Source of the DNA: an uncultured Neomegalonema sp.
GTDB taxonomy: Bacteria; Pseudomonadota; Alphaproteobacteria; Rhodobacterales; Rhodobacteraceae
Assembly: GCA_937911325.1 (NCBI GenBank)
Contig: CALDSD010000101.1
Span: 1 to 64,000, forward strand
Direction of reading: 5' to 3'
DNA: 64,000 nt
The notes under the pieces were generated by a model. It worked only from the letters and a program-made list of their open reading frames with translations, searched no databases and had not been told where the DNA came from. Within the stretch, counting starts at the first letter, position 1; each line of letters begins with the position of its first letter. The position numbers and the translations under genes are program-made. Shown here in pieces: positions 8,224-17,298 of this stretch.

Positions 8224-9363
8224 GTGACCGATGACGATGCCAGCACCTCGTTACCCCGAGAGGAACTCGCTCAGGCGTCGGCTCCCATCGCGACAGCGCG
8301 CTCAATGCCAGCCGGTTTCTATACAGATCCCGCTGTGTTCGCCGCCGAGCGACGCGATGTTTTCCTGAAGCACTGGTTCTTCGTCGGTCGCGAAGACAGC
8401 TTGCCCGATCCTGGCGACTTCCGAGCGATCGAGACGCCCGGCGGCCCAGCCTTTCTGATCCGCGGCGAGGATGGCGAGCTTCGGGCGTTTGCGAACTTCT
8501 GCCGGCATCGCGGTTCCATTCTCGTCGAGGGTTCGGGAAATCAGAAGCGGCTCGTCTGCCCCTATCATGCATGGAGCTATTTCGCCGACGGGCGCCTTTA
8601 CGGCTGTCCTGACATGGAAGACGCACAGGGGTTCGATCGGGTTGAGAACGGGCTTTTGCCCATCCGGCTAGAGCGTTGGGCCGGGTTTGTTTTCCTCACT
8701 TATGCGCAAGACGCGCCGCCGCTGTTGGATCATCTGGGCGATCTTCCCGCGCACATGGCGTCGCATCGCCCGGCGGAGATGCGCCATGTCTGGACCCTGA
8801 CGCTCGACGTCGCCTGCAACTGGAAACTGCTCCTCGAAAACGCCATGGAGACCTATCACACCGGAACGGTGCATCGTGACAGCGTCGGCGCGCAGACCTC
8901 ACGCACGCTGCGCACGCAAGGGCAATGGTTCTGCATTCAAGTGCTCTCGGGTCGCAGCATCGCGACGCTGCCAGGCGCGCCGCCGAGTTTTCCTGCGATC
9001 GACGGGTTGGACGAGGAGGCGCGGCGGGGAACCTATTTCACGGCGATCATGCCGACCTGCCAGCTTGTCTTCGCGCAAGACTGCTTGTGGTGGCTGAATG
9101 TTCGACCTGTCGCCGAGAACAAATCCGTGCTCGAGATCGGCGGATGCTTTCCCGAAGCCGCAGTCGCCGATCCCGACTTCGAGGCAAAGGCCGCGCCCTA
9201 TTTTGAACGTTGGGAGCAGGTCGGGCGCGAGGATGTCGGTATTCTGGAAAAACAGCAGCATGCGCTTGGATCGGTCCTCCACCGTCCGGGTCCGCTCTCT
9301 GGTCGGGACGACATGGTCCAGGCCATCGGCGTGTGGGTTCTGGATCGACTAGGATCGTCATAG
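8224..9363 (+). CDS. Rieske-type ring-hydroxylating oxygenase (GbcA/CntA group), copy 1
   Basis: 379-aa oxygenase alpha subunit. The Rieske [2Fe-2S] ligands are C93-x-H95 and C112-x2-H115 (CRHRG...CPYHAW). The mononuclear iron motif is ENAMETYHTGTVH with H212 and H217; the bridging position before it is E209 where naphthalene dioxygenase has Asp. Glu at this site is a known trait of the carnitine oxygenase CntA. Members of this group hydroxylate N-methyl groups or C-N bonds of quaternary amines (glycine betaine, carnitine, stachydrine). The GTG start at 8224 follows GGAG at 8213-8216. No reductase partner gene is visible nearby. It diverges from the EamA/demethylase arm and precedes the AraC-type regulator. 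Confidence 0.8.
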   Translation: MTDDDASTSLPREELAQASAPIATARSMPAGFYTDPAVFAAERRDVFLKHWFFVGREDSLPDPGDFRAIETPGGPAFLIRGEDGELRAFANFCRHRGSILVEGSGNQKRLVCPYHAWSYFADGRLYGCPDMEDAQGFDRVENGLLPIRLERWAGFVFLTYAQDAPPLLDHLGDLPAHMASHRPAEMRHVWTLTLDVACNWKLLLENAMETYHTGTVHRDSVGAQTSRTLRTQGQWFCIQVLSGRSIATLPGAPPSFPAIDGLDEEARRGTYFTAIMPTCQLVFAQDCLWWLNVRPVAENKSVLEIGGCFPEAAVADPDFEAKAAPYFERWEQVGREDVGILEKQQHALGSVLHRPGPLSGRDDMVQAIGVWVLDRLGSS

Positions 9364-9439
9364 GACCGGCGGCTTGACCTGCTGTTGGGATGTTGCGCGG
9401 GTTCGGGCGAGAACGATAGGGTGAGCGCGCTCAACTTGT

Positions 9440-10477
9440 GTGCTTGCGCCAATGCCGTTCTCTGAAGACGATCCGGAAACGCTCGCGATAATCGTCACGC
9501 CGCATTTCAATCTCGCGACGACGACGGGTTTCATCGATCCGTTTCGGGCGGCGAATTATCTTGAAGGCAAAACGCTCTATCGTTGGCGGCTCTTCTCGTT
9601 GGAGGGCGGTCCGGTCGAGGCCAGCAACGGGATGACGATCGACGCCGAGCCGCTGGCCAGCATCAAGGTTCGCCCGGATCTTGTGGTCATCTCTTCAAGC
9701 TGGGCGCCCGAACAATATGCGCATCCGCTCATTCACGGCGCATTGCGGCGTTGGGCTCGACAAGGCGCCACCACCATCGGCCTGGACACAGGCGCGTTCC
9801 TTCTGGCTGGCGCGGGTTTGCTGTCGGGTCGCCGTGCGACCGTGCATTACGAGCATTACGACGCCTTTGAAGAGCTGGCGCGGGATGTCGAGGTCTGCAC
9901 CGATCTCTTTGTCGTCGATGGTCCCTGCATCACCTGTTGCGGCGGGGGCGCGTCGGTCGATCTGGCGCTTCAGATCATTCGCGAGCGTCACGGAGCGGGG
10001 CTCTCGAATTCAAGCGCTCGATACATCTTTCACGAGCGGAGCCGACCTCCGGGCGCTCAGCAGAACCCCGGCCTGATCGAACCGTTAGGCGGACTTGCGC
10101 CCGAAAAGCTGCGGCGCGCGATCGCCGTTATGGAGGCTAACCTCGAGGACCCGCTGACGATCCCCGAGATCTGCGCCGGCGTTGATCTTTCTCAGCGCCA
10201 GTTGGAGCGGCTGTTTCAGCAATATGTTCGCACATCGCCAAAGCTCTATTACCGCGACATCCGGTTGGACCGCGCGCGCGGTTTGGTCACGCAGACGACT
10301 CTGCCGCTGAAGGAGGTCGCCATCGCCTGCGGTTTCGCCAGTCAGGAACATTTCTCACGCGTGTATCGCGCGCGCTTTGGCGTGACGCCAAGCACGGATC
10401 GTGTCGAGGGGCGCGTGCGGTTCGAGTTTCGCGCATGGCCGATGCACCGCCCCGGCGCCCATTCTGACGCACCGTGA
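9440..10477 (+). CDS. GlxA-type AraC regulator with DJ-1/PfpI-like sensor (GbdR/CdhR-like)
   Basis: 345-aa transcription regulator. Residues about 10-185 form a class-I glutamine-amidotransferase-like (DJ-1/PfpI) domain, which in this group binds the inducing amine. Residues about 220-325 are the double helix-turn-helix AraC domain (LTIPEICAGVDLSQRQLERLFQQY and LPLKEVAIACGFASQEHFSRVYRARFGVTPS). GbdR (betaine) and CdhR (carnitine) of Pseudomonas have this layout. Its position between two Rieske oxygenase genes and upstream of the carnitine-type operon makes it the likely activator of the cluster. The start could be GTG 9440 or ATG 9452; neither has a strong ribosome site. Confidence 0.8.
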   Translation: MLAPMPFSEDDPETLAIIVTPHFNLATTTGFIDPFRAANYLEGKTLYRWRLFSLEGGPVEASNGMTIDAEPLASIKVRPDLVVISSSWAPEQYAHPLIHGALRRWARQGATTIGLDTGAFLLAGAGLLSGRRATVHYEHYDAFEELARDVEVCTDLFVVDGPCITCCGGGASVDLALQIIRERHGAGLSNSSARYIFHERSRPPGAQQNPGLIEPLGGLAPEKLRRAIAVMEANLEDPLTIPEICAGVDLSQRQLERLFQQYVRTSPKLYYRDIRLDRARGLVTQTTLPLKEVAIACGFASQEHFSRVYRARFGVTPSTDRVEGRVRFEFRAWPMHRPGAHSDAP

Positions 10478-10623
10478 AGCGAAGGGCGATGTTCCTCGCA
10501 TCTCATGTCGAATAAAATCAAATCCATGCCGCTCTGTGCATGGGATCCGACGGCGCTGCGGCCACTCTTGGATGGTGATCTTTGTCGCCGGCCGCGCAGC
10601 GGACGGCTTCTCGGAGGCCCGCC

Positions 10624-11763
10624 ATGACCAGGATGCCGACCAAGTCAGAGTTCAAATCGATCCGGAGAGGCTTTGACGCGAACCCGGCGCGGTCGATGTC
10701 CCTGAAGGCGGACGCCTACATTGACCCCAGCTGGTTCAAAGCCGATCAGGAGTTGGTCATCGCGAAGACGTGGCAATGGGTCTGCCATGTCGAGAAGGTC
10801 CGTGAGCCGGGCGCGTTCGCGACCTTCGAGATCGCTGGCCGGCCCATTGCGGTTGTGCGCGATCGCGACGGCGTGCTGCGCGCCTTTTACAATGTCTGCA
10901 AACACCGGGCGCATGAGCTCTTGCGGGGAGAGGGCCAGACCACGCGCATCATGTGCCCATACCACGCTTGGGTGTATCGCCTGGACGGCCAGCTCGTGCG
11001 CGCGCCGCACTCGGAAAGTCTGGAGAGCTTCGAGCCTGAGAAGATCTGCCTCGACGAAGTTCAAGTCGAAGAGTTCTGCGGCTTCATCTACGTGAACCTC
11101 GATCCCAAAGCGCCGTCGCTGTCCTCGCAAACGGGCGAGTTGGAGATGGAGATCAAGCACTGGGCGCCCGACATCGACGGGCTCACCTTCGGCCACCGTC
11201 TGACCTATGACATCAAGTCGAACTGGAAGAACGTCGTCGACAATTTCCTCGAGTGTTACCACTGCCCGACGGCGCACAAGGACTTTTGCACTCTGGTCGA
11301 TATGGACACCTACAAGGTGACCACGCACGGCATTTACTCGAGCCACATGGCGGACGCTGGCCAGGGCGCAAACAGCGCCTATGACGTGTCCAACGCCACC
11401 GTGAAGACCCATGCCGTCTGGTGGTTGCGGCCGACGACCTGTCTGATGCGCTACCCGGGCCGGTCTTCAATGATCGTGCTGAACATCATCCCCGTCGGCC
11501 CCGAGCGCACGCTGGAGACCTACGACTTCTTCCTGGAGACGCCAGAGCCGAACGCGGCTGAGAAAGAGTCGATCCGCTATCTCGACGAGGTGCTTCAGGC
11601 CGAAGACATCGCCATCGTTGAAAGCGTGCAAAAGGGCATGAGCACGCCGGCGTTTGATCAGGGGCGGATCGTTCACGACCCCGAGGGCTCGGGCAAGTCC
11701 GAGCACGCGGTGCACCATTTCCATGGACTGGTCTTAGATGCGTATGCCAACTGTCATGGATGA
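10624..11763 (+). CDS. Rieske-type oxygenase (GbcA/CntA group), copy 2
   Basis: 379-aa oxygenase alpha subunit, a distant paralogue of the 8224-9363 protein. Rieske ligands are C92-x-H94 and C111-x2-H114 (CKHRA...CPYHAW). The catalytic iron motif is NFLECYHCPTAH with H213 and H218, and E210 at the bridging position. NFLECYHCP is highly typical of glycine betaine monooxygenase (GbcA) and relatives. The start at 10624 is set by GGAGG six bases upstream. The expected reaction is NAD(P)H- and reductase-dependent oxidation of a quaternary amine; a GbcB/CntB-like reductase is not in the window. It immediately precedes the choline-sulfatase operon. Confidence 0.85.
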   Translation: MTRMPTKSEFKSIRRGFDANPARSMSLKADAYIDPSWFKADQELVIAKTWQWVCHVEKVREPGAFATFEIAGRPIAVVRDRDGVLRAFYNVCKHRAHELLRGEGQTTRIMCPYHAWVYRLDGQLVRAPHSESLESFEPEKICLDEVQVEEFCGFIYVNLDPKAPSLSSQTGELEMEIKHWAPDIDGLTFGHRLTYDIKSNWKNVVDNFLECYHCPTAHKDFCTLVDMDTYKVTTHGIYSSHMADAGQGANSAYDVSNATVKTHAVWWLRPTTCLMRYPGRSSMIVLNIIPVGPERTLETYDFFLETPEPNAAEKESIRYLDEVLQAEDIAIVESVQKGMSTPAFDQGRIVHDPEGSGKSEHAVHHFHGLVLDAYANCHG

Positions 11764-11856
11764 GACGCGGACGCCCAAAGCCGATGCACTTCCAGCCGCC
11801 GCCGGAGCGCGCCTGATAAGCCGTCAACGCAACGCTTTTCAGGAAGAACGCTCATC

Positions 11857-13383
11857 ATGAAAAAACCAAACATCGTGCTGGTCATGGCCGACCAGCTGGC
11901 GCCGCAGTTCACCGGCGCGTACGGCCATCCTCTGGTGAAGACCCCGCATATGGACGCGCTGGCGGCGCGGGGCGCCAAATTCGACGCCGCCTATTGCAGC
12001 GCGCCGCTGTGCGCGCCGTCGCGCTTCAGCTTCATGTCGGGTCAACTGGTCACGCGGATCGCCGCTTATGACAACGCCTCCGAGTTCCCGGCATCCGTGC
12101 CGACCTTCGCGCATCATCTGCGGCGCGCCGGGTATCGGACGTGCTTGTCGGGCAAGATGCACTTCGTCGGCCCGGATCAGCTGCACGGCTTCGAAGAGAG
12201 GCTGACCACGGACATCTACCCCTCGGACCATGCCTGGACGCCGGACTGGGAGCTTCCCGACGAGCGCATCGACAAGTGGTACCACAACATGGATTCGGTG
12301 CGGGAGGCGGGCGTCGCGGCGACCACGTTCCAGATCGAGTATGATGAAGAAACGGCCTTCTTCGCCCGCCGGCGGATCTTTGAATACGCGATGCAGAAGG
12401 TCGAACCGTTCTGCATGGTCGTCAGTTTCATCCACCCTCACGATCCCTATGTCGCACGACCTGAATGGTGGGATCTCTACGATCACGACGCCATCGACAT
12501 GCCGGGATCGCCCGAGGCCGAAGACCCGCATTCCAAACGGTTGATGAAGGGCATCGAGGCGGATGTCGTCGCCGTTTCCGACGAAGAGGTCCGCAACGCC
12601 CGACACGCCTATTACGCCAATACCTCGTACTTCGATTCGAAGGTGGGCGCCGTCGTGCAGGCGCTGGAAGAGAGCGGCCAGCTCGACGATACGATCGTCA
12701 TCGTCACGGCGGATCACGGCGACATGCTCGGCGAACGGGGGCTTTGGTACAAGATGACCTTCTTCGAGCACTCCGGGCGCGTGCCGATGATCGTCGCCGG
12801 TCCGGGCGTGGCGCGCCGCGACATCGCCGAGCCGTGTTCGCTGGTGGATCTGCTGCCGACGTTTCTCGACGTCGCCGGCGTCGGCCAGCAGGAGTTCGGC
12901 GCGCCAATCGACGGACGGTCGTTATGGCCGCTGGCGAATGGATCGGCCGAGGACGACGCGTCGGGCGGCGAGGCGATCGGGGAGTATTGCGCCGAATGCG
13001 CGTCGCACCCGGTGTTCATGATCCGGCGCGGTCGTTTCAAATACATTCACTGCGACGTGGACCCGCCGCAGCTCTTCGACCTGGAGGCCGATCCGCACGA
13101 GCTCGTGAACCTCGCTGACGATCCGGAGCATGCCCAGATCGCCGCCGCCTTCGCAACGGAAGTGGCGCAGCGTTGGGACAGCGACCGGATCCGCGAGAAC
13201 GTCATCGCCACGCAGCGACAACGCCGCGCCGTGCATGCGGCGATGGAGGCTGGGCAACTGACCTCTTGGGACTACCAGCCCAAACGCGACGCCTCACAGG
13301 AGTTCGTCCGCAACCACATGGACTGGACGGAAGCCGCCGAGAAGACACGCTTTCCGCCGCAGAAGGGGGAGGAGCCGGCATGA
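11857..13383 (+). CDS. betC: Choline-sulfatase (BetC-like)
   Basis: 508-aa type I sulfatase that should hydrolyse choline-O-sulfate to choline and sulfate in the cytoplasm; no signal peptide is present. The formylglycine motif is C52-A-P-S-R56, the modified cysteine being C52. Metal-binding residues include D12 in VMADQ and the TADHGDMLGERG segment. The block MHFVGPDQLHGFEERLTTD followed by YHNMDSVREAGVA is strongly BetC-like and separates it from arylsulfatases. Length fits the family. It heads a run of six genes, four of whose five junctions overlap by 1-4 bases. Its stop overlaps the SDR start by ATGA. A sulfated relative such as carnitine sulfate is a possible alternative substrate given the operon. 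Confidence 0.87.
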   Translation: MKKPNIVLVMADQLAPQFTGAYGHPLVKTPHMDALAARGAKFDAAYCSAPLCAPSRFSFMSGQLVTRIAAYDNASEFPASVPTFAHHLRRAGYRTCLSGKMHFVGPDQLHGFEERLTTDIYPSDHAWTPDWELPDERIDKWYHNMDSVREAGVAATTFQIEYDEETAFFARRRIFEYAMQKVEPFCMVVSFIHPHDPYVARPEWWDLYDHDAIDMPGSPEAEDPHSKRLMKGIEADVVAVSDEEVRNARHAYYANTSYFDSKVGAVVQALEESGQLDDTIVIVTADHGDMLGERGLWYKMTFFEHSGRVPMIVAGPGVARRDIAEPCSLVDLLPTFLDVAGVGQQEFGAPIDGRSLWPLANGSAEDDASGGEAIGEYCAECASHPVFMIRRGRFKYIHCDVDPPQLFDLEADPHELVNLADDPEHAQIAAAFATEVAQRWDSDRIRENVIATQRQRRAVHAAMEAGQLTSWDYQPKRDASQEFVRNHMDWTEAAEKTRFPPQKGEEPA

Positions 13384-14168
13384 GCGCGCGTCTCGCTGGG
13401 AAGGTGACGCTGGTGACCGGGGGGCGCGGCGGCATCGGCCGCGCCATCTGCGCGCGTTTCGCTCGCGAAGGCGCCAAGGTCTACGCCGCCGATCTCACGC
13501 CGGGCGGCAGTCTCGAAAACGACGCCGCCGAAGCCGCTCAGTTCCTCAAGCTCGACGTCACGTCCGAGGACGACGCGAAGGCCGCGATGGCCTTCGTAAA
13601 TGCAGAGGCCGGCCGGCTGGATGTGCTGGTCAACGCGGCGGGGATCGAGATCGAGGAGACGATCGAGACCACCACGCTCGAGCAGTGGAACAAGATCTTC
13701 GCTGTCAACGTCACCGGCGTCTTCTTGACGAGCAAGCATGCGCTGCCGTTGCTGCGGAAGTCTTCGGGCGCCAGCGTGATCAACTTCGGCTCCTACGACG
13801 GGTTCATCGCCGATCCGGGCCTGGCCGCCTATTGTGCGACCAAGGGCGCCGTGCATGCGCTGACCCGCGCCATGGCCTGCGACCACGGCCCCGAGGGCAT
13901 CCGCGTGAATGCGATCTGCCCGGGCTATGTCGACACGCCAATGCTGCAGAGCTTCTTTGAAGGCGACGGCTCTGGCGGCGGCGGCGGCACGATCGAGACG
14001 CTGCAGCAGGCCGTGCGCGACGTCCATCCGATGCGCACTTACGGCACGCCCGAAGACATCGCCAATCTGGTGCTCTGGCTCGCGTCGGATGAGGCGCGCT
14101 ACGCCTCGGGCCAGCTCTGGGTGCTCGATGGGGGGCTGTCCGCGCAAGTCCAGCAGATGAAGCTCTGA
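13380..14168 (+). CDS. SDR-family dehydrogenase 1 of the amine operon
   Basis: 262-aa classical short-chain dehydrogenase. It has the nucleotide motif TGGRGGIGRAI (TGxxxGxG), the NAAG motif (VNAAGIEIEE), catalytic Ser in FGSYDG, and Y-x3-K as YCATK. The start at 13380 overlaps the betC stop by ATGA; the open frame continues upstream inside betC but only this start gives the usual N-terminus (LAGKVTLVTGG). A glycine-rich insert (GDGSGGGGGT) near residue 200 is unusual. It likely oxidises a hydroxyl group of an operon intermediate to a ketone or aldehyde; the exact substrate cannot be told. Confidence 0.83.
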   Translation: MSARLAGKVTLVTGGRGGIGRAICARFAREGAKVYAADLTPGGSLENDAAEAAQFLKLDVTSEDDAKAAMAFVNAEAGRLDVLVNAAGIEIEETIETTTLEQWNKIFAVNVTGVFLTSKHALPLLRKSSGASVINFGSYDGFIADPGLAAYCATKGAVHALTRAMACDHGPEGIRVNAICPGYVDTPMLQSFFEGDGSGGGGGTIETLQQAVRDVHPMRTYGTPEDIANLVLWLASDEARYASGQLWVLDGGLSAQVQQMKL

Positions 14169-15097
14169 TGCCCAAACCCGTCATCATCACCTGCGCGCCG
14201 ACGGGCGGCATTCACACCCCGACGATGTCGCCTTATCTGCCCATTACGCCAGATCAGATCGCACAAGCGTCGATCGAGGCGGCGGAGGCCGGCGCGTCGA
14301 TCATTCATCTTCACGCGCGAGACCCGGAAACCGGCAAGCCCGATCCACGCGCCGAGACGTTCATGCGGTTCCTGCCCCGGATCAAGCAGTCGACCGACGC
14401 GGTGATCAACGTCTCGACCGGCGGTGGGCTCGGCATGACCCGCGAAGAACGTCTGCGCGCGGCGCTGACCGCCTCGCCCGAGATGGCGTCGCTCAATGTC
14501 GGGTCGCTCAACTTCGGCATCTTTCCGATGCTCGAAAAGTACTCCGACTGGAAGCATGACTGGGAGCCCGCGTTTCTCGAGATGACGCGGGACTTCATTT
14601 TCCGCAACACGTTCACGGATATCGAGTTCATCCTCAAGGAACTTGGCGAGGGCCACGGCACGCGCTTCGAGTTCGAATGCTACGACCTCGGCCACCTCTA
14701 CAACCTCGCCTGGTTCGTGGATAAGGGCGTGGTCAAGCCGCCCTTCTTTATCCAGATGGTGTTCGGGATCCTGGGCGGCGTCGGCGCAGACCCGGACAAT
14801 CTCATGCACATGCACACGATCGCGCAGAAGCTGTTCGGCGATCAGTACGAATGGTCGGTCCTGGCGGCGGGACGCCATCAGATGCCCTTCGCCACGCAAT
14901 CGGCGATGCTCGGCGGCAATCTGCGGGTGGGGCTCGAGGACGGCCTGTTCATCGGCAAGGGCGAGCTGGCGACATCGAACGCCGAGCAGGTCCGCAAGAT
15001 CAGATCGATCATCGAGAACCTCGGGCTGACCGTGGCGTCCCCGGCGGAGGCGCGGGCGCGTCTCGCGCTCAAGGGCGGCGATCAGGTCGGCTTCTAG
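14168..15097 (+). CDS. Beta-keto acid cleavage enzyme (BKACE, DUF849)
   Basis: 309-aa zinc-dependent BKACE protein. The family condenses a beta-keto acid with acetyl-CoA and releases acetoacetate plus a new acyl-CoA. Visible hallmarks are the metal histidines in IIHLHARDPETGKPDPR and the C-terminal LGGNLRVGLEDGLFIGKG. In carnitine breakdown a BKACE turns 3-dehydrocarnitine into glycine betainyl-CoA and acetoacetate. The carnitine-type dehydrogenase three genes downstream makes that the most likely role here. It starts on the last base of the upstream TGA (TGATG). Confidence 0.85.
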   Translation: MPKPVIITCAPTGGIHTPTMSPYLPITPDQIAQASIEAAEAGASIIHLHARDPETGKPDPRAETFMRFLPRIKQSTDAVINVSTGGGLGMTREERLRAALTASPEMASLNVGSLNFGIFPMLEKYSDWKHDWEPAFLEMTRDFIFRNTFTDIEFILKELGEGHGTRFEFECYDLGHLYNLAWFVDKGVVKPPFFIQMVFGILGGVGADPDNLMHMHTIAQKLFGDQYEWSVLAAGRHQMPFATQSAMLGGNLRVGLEDGLFIGKGELATSNAEQVRKIRSIIENLGLTVASPAEARARLALKGGDQVGF

Positions 15098-15118
15098 GCG
15101 AGAAACGGGAGGACGCTC

Positions 15119-16540
15119 ATGCAGGAGAAGATGCTCATAAATGGGGAACTGATCGCAGGCGAAGGCGAGGCTCTGCCGGTGATCGACCCCGCCACAGGCG
15201 CGGAGATCGGCCGGATCGCCGAGGCGTCCGGTGCGCAGGTCGACGCCGCCGCAGCGGCGGCGGAAGAGGCCTTCGAGAGTTGGTCGCAGACCACGCCGGC
15301 CGAGCGCTCGGCCCTGCTGCTTCAGCTCGCCGACGCGATCGAGGCCAACCAAGAAGAGCTGGCTGGGCTGGAGAGCCAGGATTGCGGCAAGCCCTGGCCG
15401 TCCGCGCGCGACGACGAGATGCCCCTGACCATCGACGTCTTCCGCTTTCTGGCCGGCGCCGCGCGGACGATGTCGGGGTCGGCGGCGGGCGAGTACGTCG
15501 AAGGCCACACCTCGATGATCCGGCGCGACCCGGTTGGTCCGGTCGCGGCGATCGCGCCCTGGAACTACCCGCTGATGATGGCGTCCTGGAAACTCGCGGC
15601 GCCGTTGGCGGCCGGTTGCACGCTGGTGTTGAAACCCTCGGAAGTCACGCCGCTTTCAACCCTGCGCGCCGCCGAGATCATGAACGAGATCCTCCCCAAG
15701 GGCGTGGTGAACGTCCTTCACGGACGCGGCCCAAGCATCGGCGACCGGATCATCAACCACCCGTCGATGGAGGGGATCACCGTGACCGGATCGCCTGCGA
15801 CCGGCATGGCGGCGATGCGGGCGGCGTCGAACCAGATCCGTCATGTGCATCTGGAGCTTGGCGGAAAGGCTCCGGTGATCGTGTTCGACGACGCGGACAT
15901 CGACGCCGTGGTCGAGACGATCCGGGGCGGTTCCTACTTCAATGCGGGTCAGGATTGCGCGCAGCCGTGTCGGATCATGGCGTCCGATGCGATCTATGAG
16001 CGGCTGGTCGCCGAAACGGCCTCTGCGGTCGAGAGCATCAAAACCGGCGCGCCGCATGACGACGGCGTGGAAATGGGGCCGATCATCTCGTCGACGCAAC
16101 GTGACCGGGTCGCAGGTTTCGTCGATCGCGCGCGCAGCGGCGCAGAGATTGCGGCTGGCGGCGCCGGCGAAGATCGACCGGGCTTCTTCTATCGCCCGCC
16201 GGTTGTCGCCAATGTCGACAACGACGCCGAGATCGCCTGTTCGGAGGTGTTTGGTCCGGTGGTGACGATCTCGCGCTTCTCCGACGCCGAGGATGCGCTC
16301 AAGTGGGCGAATGCGAGCCGTTACGGCCTCGCTTCGTCGGTCTGGACCAGAGACGTGGGTCGCGCGATGCGGATGTGCGCGCGGCTTCGCTATGGCTTCA
16401 CTTGGGTCAATACCCACGGCGTGGGCACGCCGGAGATGCCCTGGGCGGCGATGAAGGGGTCGGGCACGGGCTGCGACATGTCCGTCTATAGTCTCGACGC
16501 CTATACCTCGGTGCGGCACGTGATGCTGGCGCACGGATGA
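15119..16540 (+). CDS. NAD(P)-dependent aldehyde dehydrogenase (betaine-aldehyde / aminobutyraldehyde type)
   Basis: 473-aa ALDH-superfamily enzyme. Key features are the [10 protein letters not shown] segment, the catalytic Glu in [16 protein letters not shown], and the catalytic Cys in [13 protein letters not shown]. The FNAGQDC context is typical of betaine-aldehyde and 4-aminobutyraldehyde dehydrogenases. It could oxidise betaine aldehyde formed from choline (after BetC), or malic semialdehyde if a CntA-type oxygenase splits carnitine to trimethylamine. No choline dehydrogenase gene is in the window. GGGAGG precedes the ATG by seven bases, and the stop overlaps the next SDR start. Confidence 0.83.
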   Translation: MQEKMLINGELIAGEGEALPVIDPATGAEIGRIAEASGAQVDAAAAAAEEAFESWSQTTPAERSALLLQLADAIEANQEELAGLESQDCGKPWPSARDDEMPLTIDVFRFLAGAARTMSGSAAGEYVEGHTSMIRRDPVGPVAAIAPWNYPLMMASWKLAAPLAAGCTLVLKPSEVTPLSTLRAAEIMNEILPKGVVNVLHGRGPSIGDRIINHPSMEGITVTGSPATGMAAMRAASNQIRHVHLELGGKAPVIVFDDADIDAVVETIRGGSYFNAGQDCAQPCRIMASDAIYERLVAETASAVESIKTGAPHDDGVEMGPIISSTQRDRVAGFVDRARSGAEIAAGGAGEDRPGFFYRPPVVANVDNDAEIACSEVFGPVVTISRFSDAEDALKWANASRYGLASSVWTRDVGRAMRMCARLRYGFTWVNTHGVGTPEMPWAAMKGSGTGCDMSVYSLDAYTSVRHVMLAHG

Positions 16541-17298
16541 GCCGGTTCTCGGGAAAGGTCGCCGTCGTCACCGGCGGTGGGCGTGGGATCGGCCGCGCCA
16601 TTGTCGACGCATTTGTTGATGAAGGCGCGTCTGTAATGACCTGTGGCCGCGGACCTCGGCCGGACGAGCTGTCGAGCGAGGTCCATTGGGCCCGGGCCGA
16701 CGTCTCCAGACCGGAGGACGTCGAGAGGTTGCGTTCGGCCGTCGAAGACACGTTCGGGCCGGTCCAGATCCTCGTGAACAACGCGGGCGTCCAAGTCGAG
16801 AAGTCCGTCGTCGAGAGCTCCGACGAGGACTGGGATCTGGTCGTCGGCGCAAACTGCCGGGGCGTCTTCAACTGCTGCCGAGCGTTCATTCCAGCCATGC
16901 AAAGCGCGGGCGGCGGCGCGATCGTCAACATCGGGTCGATCTCCGGCGTCAACGCTGATCCGAACATGGCGCTCTACAATGCGTCGAAAGCCTTTGTTCA
17001 TGGGCTGACGAGGTCGATCGCCGTGGATCATGGGCCGCTGGTGCGGTGCAACGCCGTTCGGCCCGGCTGGATCATGACCGAGATGGCCGATGCGGCCTTT
17101 GCGCTCGCCGATGATCCTCAAAGAGCGAAGCAAGACGCGTTGGCCCGTCATCCGGCAGGACGTTTCGGGTCGCCGGAGGACATTGCGCGCCTGGTGCTCT
17201 GGCTTGCTTCGGACGAGGCGGCGTTCGTCACCGGTCAAGAGTTCACAGCGGATGGCGGCCTGACCGCCGCCTCGCCATTGCAGCCAGGATTGTTCTGA
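16537..17298 (+). CDS. SDR-family dehydrogenase 2 of the amine operon
   Basis: 253-aa classical SDR. It has [21 protein letters not shown], a Ser in IGSISG, and the Y-x3-K pair in YNASK. The C-terminus has the usual [19 protein letters not shown]. It is paralogous to the 13380-14168 protein, so the operon carries two non-identical SDRs plus a separate 3-hydroxyacyl-type dehydrogenase. This suggests two different hydroxyl oxidations, or oxidation of both stereoisomers of one substrate (D- and L-carnitine for example). ATGA overlap with the ALDH gene and TGATG with the next. Confidence 0.83.
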   Translation: MSRFSGKVAVVTGGGRGIGRAIVDAFVDEGASVMTCGRGPRPDELSSEVHWARADVSRPEDVERLRSAVEDTFGPVQILVNNAGVQVEKSVVESSDEDWDLVVGANCRGVFNCCRAFIPAMQSAGGGAIVNIGSISGVNADPNMALYNASKAFVHGLTRSIAVDHGPLVRCNAVRPGWIMTEMADAAFALADDPQRAKQDALARHPAGRFGSPEDIARLVLWLASDEAAFVTGQEFTADGGLTAASPLQPGLF

